64,000 nt of DNA, taken from assembly GCF_001659605.2 (NCBI RefSeq), contig NC_035167.2:2604001-2668000 (forward strand). The letters run 5' to 3'. The stretch is from Manihot esculenta. Lineage: Eukaryota; Streptophyta; Magnoliopsida; Malpighiales; Euphorbiaceae. The position numbers and the translations under genes are program-made. Positions 1 through 12,360 of the stretch are shown one piece after another; the stretch's first letter is position 1; the number at the start of each line of letters is the position of its first letter. The notes under the pieces were generated by a model. The model was given only the letters and a program-made list of their open reading frames with translations. It had not been told where the DNA came from and did not search any database.

Positions 1-1117
1 TAATATATATATATTTCAAAATGAGGGATAGAACCTTTATTTTATTAATTTAGGTTATGAAAATCCCGTACTTAGTAAAAATTTATTATTAACACGATTA
101 ATTGATAAATTTTTAAATTAAAATTATCACCGATGGTTAAACTAGCCAAACTATCAAATGATTCGCATTTGCTTTCCTGTAAATTTTTATCATCTTGACT
201 TTTTGGCTTTTTATTAATAAGAGTAGGCCAAATCCTCACCAAATTAACAACTCTAAAAACTCCTACACATCTATTTGCAAGTAAATCTATGTGAGTTAAT
301 AATTCGTTTGAACTTCAATCTTCTTCCGTCTCTACCTGCAAATAAATTTATTGTTAATAAGAAAAGAAAATATTACAATTATATTATATATTATGATATA
401 ATAAATACTTTCTTTTCACAGTAAAAATGTTTTATTTTTATTTTTTTTATCAAATTAAAATAAAATACAATATGTTATTACAAAATTTATAATATAAATA
501 TATATCGATTATAATATCACACTATAAATGAATTAATAAATAGTATATTAATAAAAATTAAATTTAAAATTTTTATTAATATATCTAATAAAATTCATAA
601 AAATTGTAAAAAAATATAGCTTAACTTTGATCTATCGACTCAATTAATTCAAATGTTTTCATAAAATATAAGATTTATTATTTATCATCCCAATTGATTT
701 TTTATTATTTTTAATTAATTATATTTTATTAGATAAAATAATTCAAAAAATAAAATTTTAGTATTTTTAGTATTTACAAAATTTTTCATTTTTAAATTAT
801 AGTTTGTATGAATATTGCATAAAATATATAGAAAATTAAATTAAATATAAATATAAATAAAATGAATTTCATAATAAAAAAATTAATAAAATTAAAGAGA
901 AAATTATTTAATCTTTAATTTTTATTTAAATAAATGCATTAAATACTTAACAACATAAATTTTAAAGAATACATAAAATACTAAATTAAAATAAGAGAAA
1001 TCCAAAATACGTATAGAATTTCAAATCTAATATAAATTTAAATTAATTGAGAATACACATAAATTGGAGGAAAAGAGATAGTGACACAAATAGTATCTTT
1101 GAAATTTGAGGGCTAAT
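1..1117. other. AT-rich spacer, no gene seen
   Basis: Very AT-rich sequence with stop codons in every frame and no similarity I recognise. It ends where the first GGTTCGGTT-rich miniature element begins. Confidence 0.6.
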
Positions 1118-1580
1118 AGTGGGGTTAGCGGTATTGGGGTAAAATCGAAAAAACTGATTTAAAAGAATTAATTTGAAAAATCAGTTTGATTTTTTATTTA
1201 TTTCAGTTTGGTTTGATTTTTAATTTCAGAAATTTCGGTTATTTCAAGTCGGTTCGGTTTTAATTGAAAAAATCGAACCGAATCGATTAGCAATAATAAT
1301 ATGTTATTTTTAATAATATGCAGAAATTAAATTATTTTAATATTTAAATATTTTAATTAAATTTTAAAATATTAAAAATAAAGTGTAAAAAATAAAAAAT
1401 TTATTAAAAATTAAAATTGATTAAATCGAACTGAATCAAATCAAATCAGACCGATTCGATTCGGTTTAATTTCTGACCAAAATCAGTTCAATTCGATTTT
1501 TATAAATACTAAACTTTTGATTTTTGATTTACTCAATTCGGTTCGATTTTAAACCGAACCGACCAAATGATCACTCTTAA
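1118..1580. mobile_element. GGTTCGGTT-family miniature inverted-repeat element, copy 1
   Basis: One of about a dozen 450-480 bp non-coding elements in the window. The ends carry a degenerate inverted repeat related to ggggtgagcattcggt, followed by runs of ccgaacc/ggttcgg. The centre is AT-rich with a conserved block (ttttaaaatattaaaaataaa) and the words gtgataataatatg and agagaaatta. The boundaries of this copy are approximate. Flanking words ctaata on both sides hint at a target-site duplication. Confidence 0.6.
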
Positions 1581-1672
1581 CTAATAATGCAATCGACACT
1601 AAAGAGATTGGAAGTGTGCTCTTTAGTAAGATGAGAAAAAAAAAAGACTTGATAAGCAATTGCATCTATATG

Positions 1673-2130
1673 TAGGGGTAAGCAGTATTCGGTTGAAACT
1701 GAAAAAATTGACCGAACCGAATTCATTTTAAAATTCAGTTCGGTTTTTTATTCAATTCGGTTCGATTTTTAAGTTTAAAAATTTTAATTATTTCGGTTCG
1801 GTTCAATTTTGATCAGAAAAAAAAATCAAAAAAATCGAATCGAATCGATTAGTGATAATAATATGTTATTTTAAATAATATAGAGAAATTAAAATATATT
1901 AAGATTAAAATATTTTAATTAAATTTTAAAATATTAAAAATAAAGTGTAAAAAATAAAAATTTATTAAAAATTAAAATTGATCAAACCGAATCGAATCAG
2001 ACCGAGTCAGTTTGATTCGGTTTTTGATCAATATCAATTCGATTTAATTTTTATAAATACTAATATTTCAAATTTTAGTTTATTCGGTTCGATTCGATTT
2101 TGAACTGAACCGAACGAATGCTCTCCCCTA
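1673..2130. mobile_element. GGTTCGGTT-family miniature element, copy 2, with 9 bp TSD
   Basis: A 458 bp copy starting aggggtaagcagtattcggtt and ending gaatgctctccccta. It is bracketed by tctatatgt (1664-1672) and tctacatgt (2131-2139), a 9 bp direct repeat with one mismatch. Nine-base duplications are typical of Mutator-type insertion, so this supports a MULE-derived miniature element. It has no coding capacity. Confidence 0.7.
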
Positions 2131-3015
2131 TCTACATGTATAATATCTCCCAATTAAATCTCGTTAAATTTAAACTAAATTTATCTCATAGCATCTCTTT
2201 ATTTATTTTCTCTGAATTAATAAAAATTAATAAAGATTCAATTAACCTGCTAATTTTCTTTTATTTTATGATATAAATAATATAATATAATGTCATTTTA
2301 GTGTTATTAAGCATTTACATATTCATAATATATAATCCACAATATTATAAATTTATATTTTAATTGAATTTTATTAATTATTATTTTATAAAAACTCAAT
2401 CAACATTCAAATAAATAATAATTATCCACAATTAAATTTATCATTTAATAATGGTTATAAATTTAGTATATTAAAAAATTTTAATTTTTAAATGTTATAA
2501 ATATTACTCAATTCAATATTAAAATCTTTTTTTTTTCAAAGAAAGGGTTAAACTTACATCAAATTATTTGTAAAAATTAAAAATTTTCATTTTTTAGACA
2601 ATTATAAATTCTTTTAAATAATTTTAATTATAATAAAAAATTAACTAAATAATTTACATATAACTCTAATTTTAATGTTTTTAAACGTAAAGCTATAATT
2701 ATAATTGAATTAATAATAAAAATTATATTCATTGCGAAATTTAAAATCTAAAGTTAAAATAAAAGATTTATTAAATTTAAATAATTTTTTAATTCTTAAT
2801 TTAAATTTCAAATAAAAATAATAAAAATCTTATCGATTAAATCGAGTGAAGTTTAAATTAAAAAAATATATTTTTAATTAATTTAAAATTAAATAGAATA
2901 TTAATATAATTAAATTAAAAAATTTTAAATAATAAAAGTATTGTAATTAACAAATATTAATAGAAATATTTGAAAAATTCCATCATTCTCCCCTCTTCTC
3001 ACTTTTATAGATAGT
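2131..3015. other. AT-rich spacer
   Basis: Low-complexity AT-rich DNA between two miniature elements. No ORF, RNA gene or repeat structure that I can support. Confidence 0.5.
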
Positions 3016-3487
3016 AATAGGGATTAGCTTTCGGTTCAAATTGAAAAAATTCATCTAATTAAATTAATTTAAAATTTTAATTCAATTTTTTATTCTTTTG
3101 GATTTGATTCGGTTTTTATTTTTAAAAATTTTGGTTATTTCAATTCATTCGATTTTGATTAAAAAAAAAATTGAAAAAATCAAATCGAACTGATCAGTAA
3201 TAATAATATATTATTTTCAATGATATTAAGAGAATAGATCATATTCAAATTAAAATATTTTAATTAAATTTTAAAATATTAAAAATAAAGTATAAAAAAT
3301 AAAAAATTTATTAAAATTTTAAACTGATTAAACCGAACCGAATTGAATTGAATCAGATCGATTCAGTTTGATTCAATTTTTAATTAAAATCGATTCAGAT
3401 TGATTTTTATAAATATTAAAATTTTAATTTTTAATTTATTCAGTTTGATTTAATTTTAAATCGAATCGACCAAATAATCACCCTTAA
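3016..3487. mobile_element. GGTTCGGTT-family miniature element, copy 3
   Basis: Begins near agggattagctttcggttc and ends near ccaaataatcaccctt, with the same central conserved block as the other copies. It is more decayed: many cgg/ccg words are now tag/tga, as expected from loss of methylated CpG. Boundaries are approximate. Confidence 0.55.
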
Positions 3488-3907
3488 TATAAAGGGTATG
3501 ATGACTAACTTAATAGCTTTTTAAAAAGAGAGTACAAACATTCTACTTTTGAATTCTTCTTATAAACCTTAACTATTATTAGATAATAATTAATAAGTAA
3601 TCGCTAGTATAATGATTAATCGCTATTAAAATAATTAATTTTTATTAAAACTGCTAATATATCAAATAAAATATAAATATTTATATTTATGAATATAAAT
3701 ATTAATATCAAACAGTTTTTAATCGATTTTATTATTTTTATCAAACTCAACCACCAACTCAAGTCCAACCTCTTTTCTCCCCACCATTATTCAATTCAAT
3801 CAGCAGTTCAAGGCTAAACCTGTTAAATTTATAAAATTTAATTTTGATATAATGAATCGAACCGAATTGATTTTTATTAGTTTGATTCGATTGATTCGAT
3901 TTTTAAT
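3488..3907. other. AT-rich spacer and left piece of an interrupted miniature element
   Basis: Mostly featureless spacer. From about 3,840 it contains gaatcgaaccgaattg and gattcgattttt, the left part of a GGTTCGGTT-family copy. That copy is interrupted by the LTR element starting at 3,908 and resumes at about 6,133 (caattcgattcaattcgg). Confidence 0.45.
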
Positions 3908-4358
3908 TGACATGGAACAACTAGTCTTGAATTTTATGGCAGACTTGGACCGGGGCTAACTTTTATATTTTAATTATTATTTTTGGATATTTTAGGTATT
4001 TTTATAATTTTGCATATTATGATTTTATTTCTATTGTAAATAGCCTCCCTTAGCTATTAGGATTTTAGACTCCTATTAGGATTAGGATTATTCTTGCATA
4101 TTAGGATTTTATTTCTATTGTAAATAGCCTCCCTTGGCTATTAGGATTTTAGACTCCTATTAGGATTAGGATTATTTTTGCATATTAGGATTTTATTTCT
4201 ATTATAAATAGCCTCTCTTAGCTATTAGGAACACGCTTTCTAATTTTTAAGAAATTTCAATAAGACTTTTCGTCTTTTAGCCTATCTTTTCTCTTATTTC
4301 GTCTTAACCAAACGATATTGGTTACAACTCCTGACGGAGTCTAAATAGTCCTGTATCA
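3908..4358 (+). repeat. 5' LTR with triplicated promoter-like unit
   Basis: 451 bp LTR. It contains about three tandem copies of a unit of roughly 90 bp around gtaaatagcctccctt and ggattttagactcctatt. In the first two copies the A/T box reads attgtaaatag; only the last reads attataaatag, a good TATA box at about 4,200. The 3' LTR (5692-6132) has the same arrangement. Confidence 0.8.
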
Positions 4359-4361
4359 GAT

Positions 4362-4373
4362 TGGTATCAGAGC
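4362..4373 (+). other. Primer-binding site (initiator Met-tRNA)
   Basis: tggtatcagagc lies three bases after the 5' LTR. This is the standard minus-strand primer site of many plant Ty3/gypsy and Ty1/copia elements. It is complementary to the tRNA end and is not a tRNA gene. Confidence 0.85.
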
Positions 4374-4384
4374 GAAGTTTGACT

Positions 4385-4654
4385 ATGGCAGATAACCAAG
4401 AGGCACGACTTGCTGCGATTGAGGCATCTTTGGCAGAATTGAGGGAGATGATCGGACAATTGACCTTGCAGCAGGGAATCCACCAACCCGCCGCCACCGC
4501 ACACCCCCAACCAGTCGCCAATCCTGTGGCCGCCAATCTTGTGGTCGACAATAAGGGAAAGGCAGTCACCTATGCAGTGAAGAAAATCTTATGCTCAACT
4601 AAACAGGAGGATGAGACGCAAAGTAGGAAGATTTTCCAGGCCAAGTCAGGCTAA
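4385..4654 (+). pseudogene. gag N-terminal fragment of the Ty3/gypsy element
   Basis: Starts MADNQEARLAAIEASLAELR, the coiled-coil-like start typical of plant Ty3/gypsy gag, just after the primer-binding site. It runs into unrelated frame after about 60 residues and stops at 4,654. I chose the Met at 4,385, not the upstream one, because the gag-like sequence begins there and the upstream codons overlap the primer site. Capsid and zinc-knuckle regions are missing. Confidence 0.65.
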
Positions 4655-5733
4655 TTATCGATAGCTGCAGTTGTGAGAATTTGATAGCTAAGCAATTGGT
4701 ATAAAAATTACAGTTGCCTACACAGCCTCACCCCTCACCATACAAAGTCGGATGGATTAAGGAAGGACCGACAATTGAGGTCAACATAATCTGCAGCGTA
4801 CCTATCTCAATCGGTAAATCTTATACTGAACTTGTTAATTGTGATGTTGTGGATATGGATTGCTGTGGAATTTTGCTAGGTCGCCCTTGGCAGTTCGATG
4901 TTGATGCTTTGCATAAAGGGAAGGAGAATTCATACATGTTTACGTGGAATCAAAAGAAGATTACTATCTTGTCTTCCGGTTCTGCGAAACATTCTAAAGT
5001 GGAAGAGAAGAATGTTGTTGCTATTTCTACAGGAGTGCAGAAGCTATCAGGAGCAGTTGAGAAATCTGGGGGCACACTGACTTTATTGGTGAGAGAAAAA
5101 AGTACAATGGAGGATGCACCATCTTTACCACCGCCCGTCAAAGAGCTGTTGAAGGAGTTTCCTAAGATAGTGGAGGAATCATCAAAGCTTCCATCCCTGC
5201 GGGATATCCAACATCAGATTAATCTCATTCCTGGATCAAAATTACCGAATCTGCCTCATTACAAGATGAGTCCAAAGGAGAGTGAAAACCTCCAAGACCA
5301 GGTGGAATTTGCTTACAACAGTATTGCAGCAAGCAACTTGGCAAAACAGCACGTGGATGTTTTCAAACAGGTACAACAATACCTTACAGAAGCCGATGAC
5401 AAATATAAAGTTACAGCTGATAAATATAGGCGTTTCAAGTCCTTCAATGTCGGTGACCAAGTTATGGTGTATTTACGCAAGGAGCGTGGTGGAGAACAGA
5501 AAAAGCTTGACGCCAAGAAGATTGGTCCATTCCGGATCATTCAGAAGATCAATGACAATGCCTATATTCTTGACCTCCCACATGAAATGAAAATTTCCAA
5601 GACGTTTAATGTGGCAGATTTATTTCAGTACTACCCTGCTGATGACAACTCGAGGACGAGTTCTTTACAAGTGCAAGGGAATGACACGGAGCAACTAGCC
5701 TTGGATTTTATGGCAGACTTGGACCGGGGCTAA
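4655..5733 (+). pseudogene. Fused retropepsin-integrase C-terminus remnant (pol)
   Basis: The 5' part has a retropepsin start in which the DSG active site reads DSC (about 4,667-4,675), followed by a stop, then an open frame of about 339 codons. That frame contains the flap-side motif [12 protein letters not shown]. It continues to the N-terminal edge of the RT region ([13 protein letters not shown]) and then jumps, still in frame at about 5,290, to the integrase C-terminal region ([56 protein letters not shown]). The ORF ends inside the 3' LTR. The jump is a clean in-frame deletion of RT, RNase H and integrase core. Confidence 0.75.
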
Positions 5734-6132
5734 CTTTTATATTTTAATTATTATTTTTGGATATTTTAGGTATTTTTATAATTTTGCATATTAGGATTTT
5801 ATTTCTATTGTAAATAGTCTCCCTTGGCTATTAGGATTTTAGACTCCTATTAGGATTAGAATTATTCTTGCATATTAGGATTTTATTTCTATTGTAAATA
5901 GCCTCCCTTGGCTATTAGGATTTTAGACTCTTATTAGGATTAAGATTATTTTTGCATATTAGAATTTTATTTCTATTATAAATAGCCTCCCTTGGCTATT
6001 AGGAACACACTTTCCAATTTTTAAGAAATTTCAATAAGACTTTTCGTCTTTTAGTTTATCTTTTCTCTTATTTCGTCTTAACCAAACGATATTGGTTACA
6101 ACTCCTGACGGAGTCTAAATAGTCCTGTATCA
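5692..6132 (+). repeat. 3' LTR of the small Ty3/gypsy element
   Basis: 441 bp and closely similar to the 5' LTR, including the triplicated A/T-box unit. The first about 40 bases still encode the end of the upstream ORF. It ends tgtatca at 6,132. Confidence 0.8.
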
Positions 6133-6931
6133 CTAATATTTTTAAAATTTAATTTTTAATTTTTCAATTCGATTCAATTCGGAACCAAACTGATTGATTG
6201 CACGTACCTAAATTAAAGTATGGCCAAAAAACAAAAAAAAAAACAATACAAGGCTTCTTATGTTCTTTTTTAACTGTCAGTTTTCAATTTATTTTTAGAA
6301 TAAATTTCATAGACTGTACCAGAATTCATGAGTACATAATGGTATGGTAACTTAAATTTAATTTGCAATACAACCCCGATCTTTATTTTAATTAATATAA
6401 AAGTCCTTTCACGTTTAGTTTCTATATATTGCTGACATGACTCTTCCATACAGCAATAATACTTATCTCTCAAACTTATTTTCTCTCTCTTATCGTCTCT
6501 CTAATTTTATATCCCCTCTCTTTGGTTCATTCAGCTGACCAAGATTTGCATCCATGGTAAATCCAGATAATAAGAGTAAATGGAAAATAAAAAAGAGGAG
6601 AGTTAATGAGACAGAGACACAGTAGAAAATAGAGAAAAAAGCTTTACATAGAATATTTCTTTCATGAATATTTCATGGAGGAGATAAAAGATTATTTCAG
6701 CAATAAATTTAGAAATTAATTGTTAAAAAGAAAAATTATTATTTAGTTCCTATAGTATAGAAAAATTCACTAATTAGTATATTAATTTTGAAAAATATAT
6801 TAAAATATTTCTAACATTTTAAAAAATTTACTAATTAGTCATTTCTTTAATTTTAACTATTAAATTTTGTTAAAAAATTTAAGTAGAAGAGATTGATTAG
6901 TAGACTTTTTAAAAATATAAGAGACTAACTA
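6133..6931. other. Spacer with right piece of an interrupted miniature element
   Basis: 6,133-6,200 (cgattcaattcgg, ccaaactgattg) looks like the continuation of the GGTTCGGTT copy split by the LTR element. The rest is AT-rich. From about 6,735 there is a copy of a second AT-rich dispersed family (ttatttagttcctatagtat, attcactaattagt). Confidence 0.45.
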
Positions 6932-7396
6932 GGGCCGAGCAGTATTCGGTTCAAACCGAAAAAATTGATCGAACCGAATTAATTTTAAAATTCGATTCGA
7001 TTTTTAATTCAATTTGGTTCGGTTCAGTTTTTAATTTTAAAAATTTTGGTTATTTCGGTTCGGTTCGATTTTGATCAGAAAAAATCGAAAAAACCAAACC
7101 GAACCGATTAGTGATAATAATATGTTATTTTCAATAATATAGAGAAATTAAATTATATTAAGATTAAAATATTTTAATTAAATTTTAAAATATTAAAAAT
7201 AAAGTGTAAAAAATAAAAAATTTATTAAAAATCGAAACTGATCAAACCGAATCGAATAGAATCAAACCGGTTCGGTTTGATTCGATTTCTGATCAAAATT
7301 GGTTTGGTTCGATTTTTATAAATATTAAAATTTTAATTTTCTGTTTATTCAGTTCGGTTCGATTCTAAACCGAACCGACCGAATGCTTACCCCTAA
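6932..7396. mobile_element. GGTTCGGTT-family miniature element, copy 4, with 9 bp TSD
   Basis: Well-preserved copy with 9 bp flanks gactaacta (6923-6931) and gaccaacta (7397-7405), one mismatch. The ends read gggccgagcagtattcggtt and ccgaatgcttacccctaa. It lies about 500 bp beyond the 3' end of the receptor-kinase coding sequence. Confidence 0.7.
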
Positions 7397-7891
7397 GACC
7401 AACTAATATATACGATGGTACTAATTATGATTCTTTTGATCTGTATTGGCTCCACATCCTCAGAAGGTATAATGCTGTCTCTGCACAGCTATGAACATTG
7501 ATTATGGCACAAGGGAAAGAAAAAGTTAAAAAAAAGAGAGAAATGAAGTAACATGTAAAGCAATTCAATATAGCATTGTATAAAGAAGAGTACATTAATA
7601 CAAAGAGCAAGCATGACCCCATTAATAAAAAAGATTGCAAGCTCTCCACCTAAAGAAGGACACTTCTTAAAAAGGAGTGCAACCCACAAAATTATTCCTA
7701 CCCCTCTATGCTCTCCAAAACTTCTATGCCTAATTAATTCTAAGCTCAATAATTAGAACAATAAATAAATTAATATATTTTTCACATTAGTAATTAAATA
7801 AAAGAGAAATTAAAAAGCTATAACAAAAATCAAACCCATTTAAAAAAAAATACCATTTAAATAAGAAACATATAAGAGATATTCAAACTCC
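7397..7891. other. 3' flank of the BAM3-like gene
   Basis: AT-rich sequence directly downstream of the minus-strand stop codon, probably including the 3' UTR. No independent gene supported. Confidence 0.4.
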
Positions 7892-10800
7892 TTATATTTT
7901 AAGGTCTTGTTTTGATTTTGCACAAGTTTTTTCATTTTCGTTGTCTCTTAATTTTTGAGAATAATCTAGAGAATTGCGAGGAAATTCCGAGAGCATTTGA
8001 ACTACTTCTCTCATTGTAGGTCGTTCGATGCTATTTTCTTGACAACACAATGATGCAATGAAAAAGAAATGCATTGCTTCATCTTTAGGTATTATTGTTA
8101 GTCTTCGATCGATAATATGCATCACGTCTTCTCTTCGATTATTTGTTGTTCTTTTGCTCCATTGTACGATATCCACTCCTTCACCAAAATCACCTACTGG
8201 TCGTCGGCCGGTGAGAAGCTCTAAAAGAACAACACCAAAACTATACACGTCACTCTTCTCGTCGACTTTCAATGTGTATGCATATTCTGCAAGAAGTAGA
8301 ATTAAATTAACAAAATTTAGTCATGACATAGCAAGATCATTTTTTTTTGGATGCATCATAGGACTACTAAAATGCAAGCACAACAAAACCCAATTTACAG
8401 AATATTCATGTTGGGATTAAGGAAATTAACCCACAAAACATGGAATTAGGTAAGAGGAAAAAGACAAGAAAAACATGTCTACTTGCTCAGAAAAGCTCAA
8501 AACAAGCCAAACAAGACCTAGTGGGTGATGGGATTTAAAAGAAGAAGAAAAAAACAAAAATATTTGAAGTGAATTATTATAATTTATTTATTTATAATAG
8601 AAAAATAAATGAATGGATATGAAATAATTGTAATAATAATTAAAATTGAAGGGGAAAAAAAATAACTTTACACGTAAGAGACCAAAATTGGGCGACTGCA
8701 CATAAAAGATTAACGTTTTAAATAGGTGTGCATGCATGTCGGTTAGCTTTCACTAATCTCAACGTACTGTTACGTTAGAATCAATTGTCAGACTGAAATG
8801 TCAGATACAGACCTCTAAGATTGAGTTTGTGGACCCAACAAAGTGTTTAGGTTCTTTTGTCTGTTTGATTGTTGTGTTGCGAATACCCAAAAAATTCTCT
8901 CTCTCCCTCTCTCTCTATAGCACAAATCACGGGTGGTTTTTCTGCAGGCTGTCACTTTAGCACAGAGAGAAAGAGACAGATAGGAGAGGCAGTATCATAT
9001 TTATACAGCATAGTTGGGATAAAAAATTTAATAGCTTCATATAATCCTTTATTTTTCTAATTATAAATGAGAAAATTTAACTGAAGTTTAAATTCCAAAC
9101 CCATTTTTCCTATAAACAGTGTATACCCATTTTTTCTAAAACAGAAAAAACTGAAAATTCTTCTGTTCTATCTCAAGTTTTTATGCAGAATAATTATGCA
9201 CAAAAATAGAAAGCAAGCATTAGTAATGTATGTGAAAATGTAATACAGTACTCAAAAGCTGACTCCTGAATCCTGATATCACTTAATTGGCAAAAGAAAA
9301 ATCTCAAGTAAAATGTACTTACCAGGAGCAATGTATCCATAAGATCCTGCAATTGCTGACATACATTGCGAAGCTCCCCCATCAATGAGGAATTTAGCTA
9401 ATCCGAAATCTGCAACGTGTGCTTCGAAGCTCGAATCTAATAGAATATTGTTTGATTTTACATCTCTATGAACAATCAATGGTGAACAATCATGGTGAAG
9501 GTAACATAGGCCTTTAGCAGCTTCAATAGCAATTTTGTACCTTAAATTCCAGCTCAAAAAGCCACCTTTTTTCCCATGTAATGATTCTCCTAAGCTTCCA
9601 TTTCTCATGTACTCATAAACAAGCAAGTTGGTTTCTTTGTTTGTGCAGAAAGCGAGCAATCTGACGATGTTTCGATGCCTGATGTTGCCTAGTGTTTGAA
9701 TTTCTGCTCTAAAGCCATGATCATGGCTGTTGGTGCCAAAACCAAGTAGTTTTTTTACTGCAACTTCAATCCCACTTGGCATTTTTCCATGGTAAACAAT
9801 CCCAGCTCCTCCTCTCCCAATTACATTTCCATCTTTCACACATTCCAGGATGTCTGTGACAGTGAATTCCAGCTTTTGAAAAGCTGTCAGCTTCCAGGAA
9901 TCCGAGCTGTTTTTCTTGAAAGACTTGGCTTTGATTATAGCAGCAGTTGCAAATATCAGCGAACATATCAGCAGGCCTAGAGCAAAGATGAGCTTGAAGT
10001 CACCAGGGGATTTTCCTGGTGAATTGATGATGGTTGTGAAATTGCAAGGATTGTTAAGGGAAGGACCACAAAGTTGAGGATTGCCTGCAAAGGAAGAGGC
10101 ATTAAAGAGGGAGAATTGGCCGGATTCCGGGAGCTTTCCAGAGAAATCATTGAAAGAGAAATCAGCAACAGTGAGGCTTTTCATGGAACCAATGGATTTT
10201 GGTATTGCTTGATCCAAGTGATTTCTTGACAAGTTCAGGTAGTTCAATATATGGATGTTGGAAATCTCTGTTGGGATTGAACCAGAGAGATTGTTCTGGC
10301 TCATATCAAGGAAAGTGAGATGGAAACAGTTTCCAATTTCAGGTGGAATTGAACCTGAAAATGAATTTCTGCTAAGATCAAGCATTAGAACTTGATGGAG
10401 ATTACCAATGGAAGGTGGAATTGGACCTAAGAATTGGTTTCCACTGAGCAGAAGGATTTGGAGAGAAGAGAAATTGGAAAGTGATAATGGCAAAGGGCCT
10501 GAGAGGAGATTGTTTGACAAATTGAGTTGGCCTAATTTAACAGGCTTAGATGAGCTATTACCATTTTCTGATAATGTTCCTGACAGGACATTGTTCTGCA
10601 ACTCTGCTAAATTCAACTGAGGCAAGTAAATGAAGCCATTTGGAATGCTGCCATTCAAGTAATTCTGCCCCAGCCTCACTCTAGTGAGACTATAACATTT
10701 TCCCAAACTTTCTGGGATTGGCCCAAACAGAAAATTTTTCAGGAGAATTAGAATCCTCAGCTGATTAGATGAACACAAGTCTTGTGGGATTGTACCAGTG

Positions 10801-11885
10801 AGCTTATTTGATGACAAATCAAGAATCTGAAGCTTCCCATTTTGGCCAAGTTTTCCAGGAATCTCACCAGTGAAATTGTTCATCCATAGGCCTAGTGTTT
10901 CCAAATCAGGCAATTCTGCAACATAATCTGGAATGGAGCCGTGTAGTTTATTCAAGAAGAGATTGAAGAGCTTCAGTTTCTTGAGATTGATGAATTCAAA
11001 TGGGATTTCACCAGTGAGTGCATTGTTGGAGAGATCAAGATTCACCATGTTGGTCAAGTTTCCTAACTCCTTTGGAATAGAACCTGAAAGATGATTGGCA
11101 TGCAAATACAGAGTATCAAGCAGCTTCAGGTTTCCAAGCTCACGAGGAATTGGACCGTGTAGTTCACATTCTGGCAAATTCATATGAACTAGATTCACCA
11201 AATTTCCAAACTCTGCAGGAATCTCACCTTCAAAAACATTGTAATAACCCAAGTAAATCTCCCTCAAGTTAGTGAGATTCCCCAACTCACCAGGGATTTT
11301 TCCATGAAGGTTGTTTCCTGCAAGCGAGAGATACTCCAAGCTCATCATTTTCCCATAGCTTTCTGGGATTTTTCCATGGAAATAATTGCCACCAAGATCC
11401 AAGTACTTGAGTTTCTTCAAGCTTAGAATCCCAAGAGGAAGAAAATCAGTGAAGTTATTGTTGTAAGCATCAAACACTTCCAAGCTTTCAATTTCTGAGT
11501 AGTTCCAATCCAACCCACCACTGAATTGATTGTTTGAGATGTTAATAAACTGAAGATTACTCAACCTGACAATTTCAATACTGCCTGTGAAGTTGTTTCC
11601 TGCAAGAGACAACTTGGTGAGCTTATCAAGCCTGGAAATCTGAGGTGAAACAGAGCCACACAGATTCAAATCTGTCAACTCCAATGAAACAACACGCCCA
11701 CGAGAGCAACGAACTCCAACCCAGGAACAAACTGATCTTGGATTTGAAGAATTCCACGTGCTCAAGCTTGGTTCAGGGAATGAAAATCCTTGTTTAAGTG
11801 AGACTAATACGTTAAAATCATTGACTAAAGAAGCAGAACAGGTGGTTAGAAGAGAAAGTAGGGTCAAGGCAATGAAGGGGACCAT
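7892..11885 (-). CDS. BAM3: BAM3-like CLAVATA-type LRR receptor kinase
   Basis: Two exons (11885-9323 and 8286-7892) separated by a 1,036 bp GT-AG intron give 985 aa; Arabidopsis BAM3 is about this size. I start at the second Met ([19 protein letters not shown]) because it opens with a good signal peptide; an upstream in-frame Met at 12,020 would add 45 residues lacking that character. Order: signal peptide about 1-19, LRR cap, about 20 plant LRRs (LxGxIP pattern), transmembrane segment about 632-651, kinase. Glycine loop GRGGAG about 689, Lys in VAVKK about 710, HRD about 806, DFG about 826 are all present, so the kinase looks active. The exon 2 text ([32 protein letters not shown]) resembles BAM3 more than BAM1/2 or CLV1. 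BAM3 perceives CLE45-type peptides at the plasma membrane in phloem and meristem signalling; that role is family knowledge. Confidence 0.9.
8287..9322 (-). other. Intron of the BAM3-like gene
   Basis: Donor G|GTAAGT at 9,322-9,317 and acceptor TTGCAG at 8,287. It interrupts the codon after IAP of the activation-segment motif GSYGYIAPE, the place where CLV1/BAM genes usually carry their single intron. It contains a short CT repeat near 8,895-8,915. Confidence 0.85.
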
Positions 11886-12360
11886 GTTTGGTTGAAAATT
11901 TTTCTCAGGAGAATTGAGTTTGGAAGGACTCGAAGCAAAGACAAATGGATTTAAGAACTTGGGTGTTGATAGATTTTCTACAAAAGGAAGGAAAAGTGAA
12001 GGGAATCTGCGAAACTTCAAGTGTGTATGGGCTTAAGGAATCAAACATCTTCACAGAAAGAGTCTTGAAATACAAGGAAGAAGCTAAGCCTCCCCTTTTC
12101 TTTGCTTCTCTTTTCTGTTCTTTTCTTTTCTTTTCCTTTCCTTTCCTTTATTTTCTTCCCCTTTAACACTAAGAGAGAGGGAAGAGAAGAAGAGGATATT
12201 GAAATTCTTGAGGAAAATGGTTCTTGCTTGTTTTCTATACTTTAAGCTGAGAGAGCCTAAGAGGAAAAATAAAATCAGAAACTAAGGTCTAAGGATAGAG
12301 GAAGAGGAGAAGAAGGATTGCTTAACTATTTTGAAGGAATAGTAATTATTTTTAGAGAAA
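11886..12360 (-). promoter_or_regulatory. 5' leader and proximal upstream region of the BAM3-like gene
   Basis: Upstream of the chosen start, the minus strand reads as a purine-rich (GGAAAAGAAAAGAAAA) leader at 12,105-12,165; such tracts are common in plant 5' UTRs. I cannot place a confident TATA box. Confidence 0.35.

Larger units (their letters stand above)
3908..6132 (+). mobile_element. Small internally deleted Ty3/gypsy LTR retrotransposon
   Basis: A 2,225 bp element with two LTRs (3908-4358 and 5692-6132) that both begin TGACA and end TGTATCA. Candidate 5 bp target duplications are ttaat (3903-3907) and ctaat (6133-6137), one mismatch. A primer-binding site tggtatcagagc (4362-4373), matching the initiator Met-tRNA 3' end, follows the 5' LTR and fixes the plus orientation. 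The interior keeps a gag start, part of the retropepsin region and the C-terminal end of integrase. Reverse transcriptase, RNase H and the integrase core are gone, so it cannot move by itself. Confidence 0.85.

Noticed and set aside
4362..4373. tRNA-like sequence
   Set aside because: It is a primer-binding site, only a short complement of the Met-tRNA end.
9766..10620. Short frames antisense or out of frame within the receptor-kinase exon
   Set aside because: Shadows of the BAM3-like reading frame.
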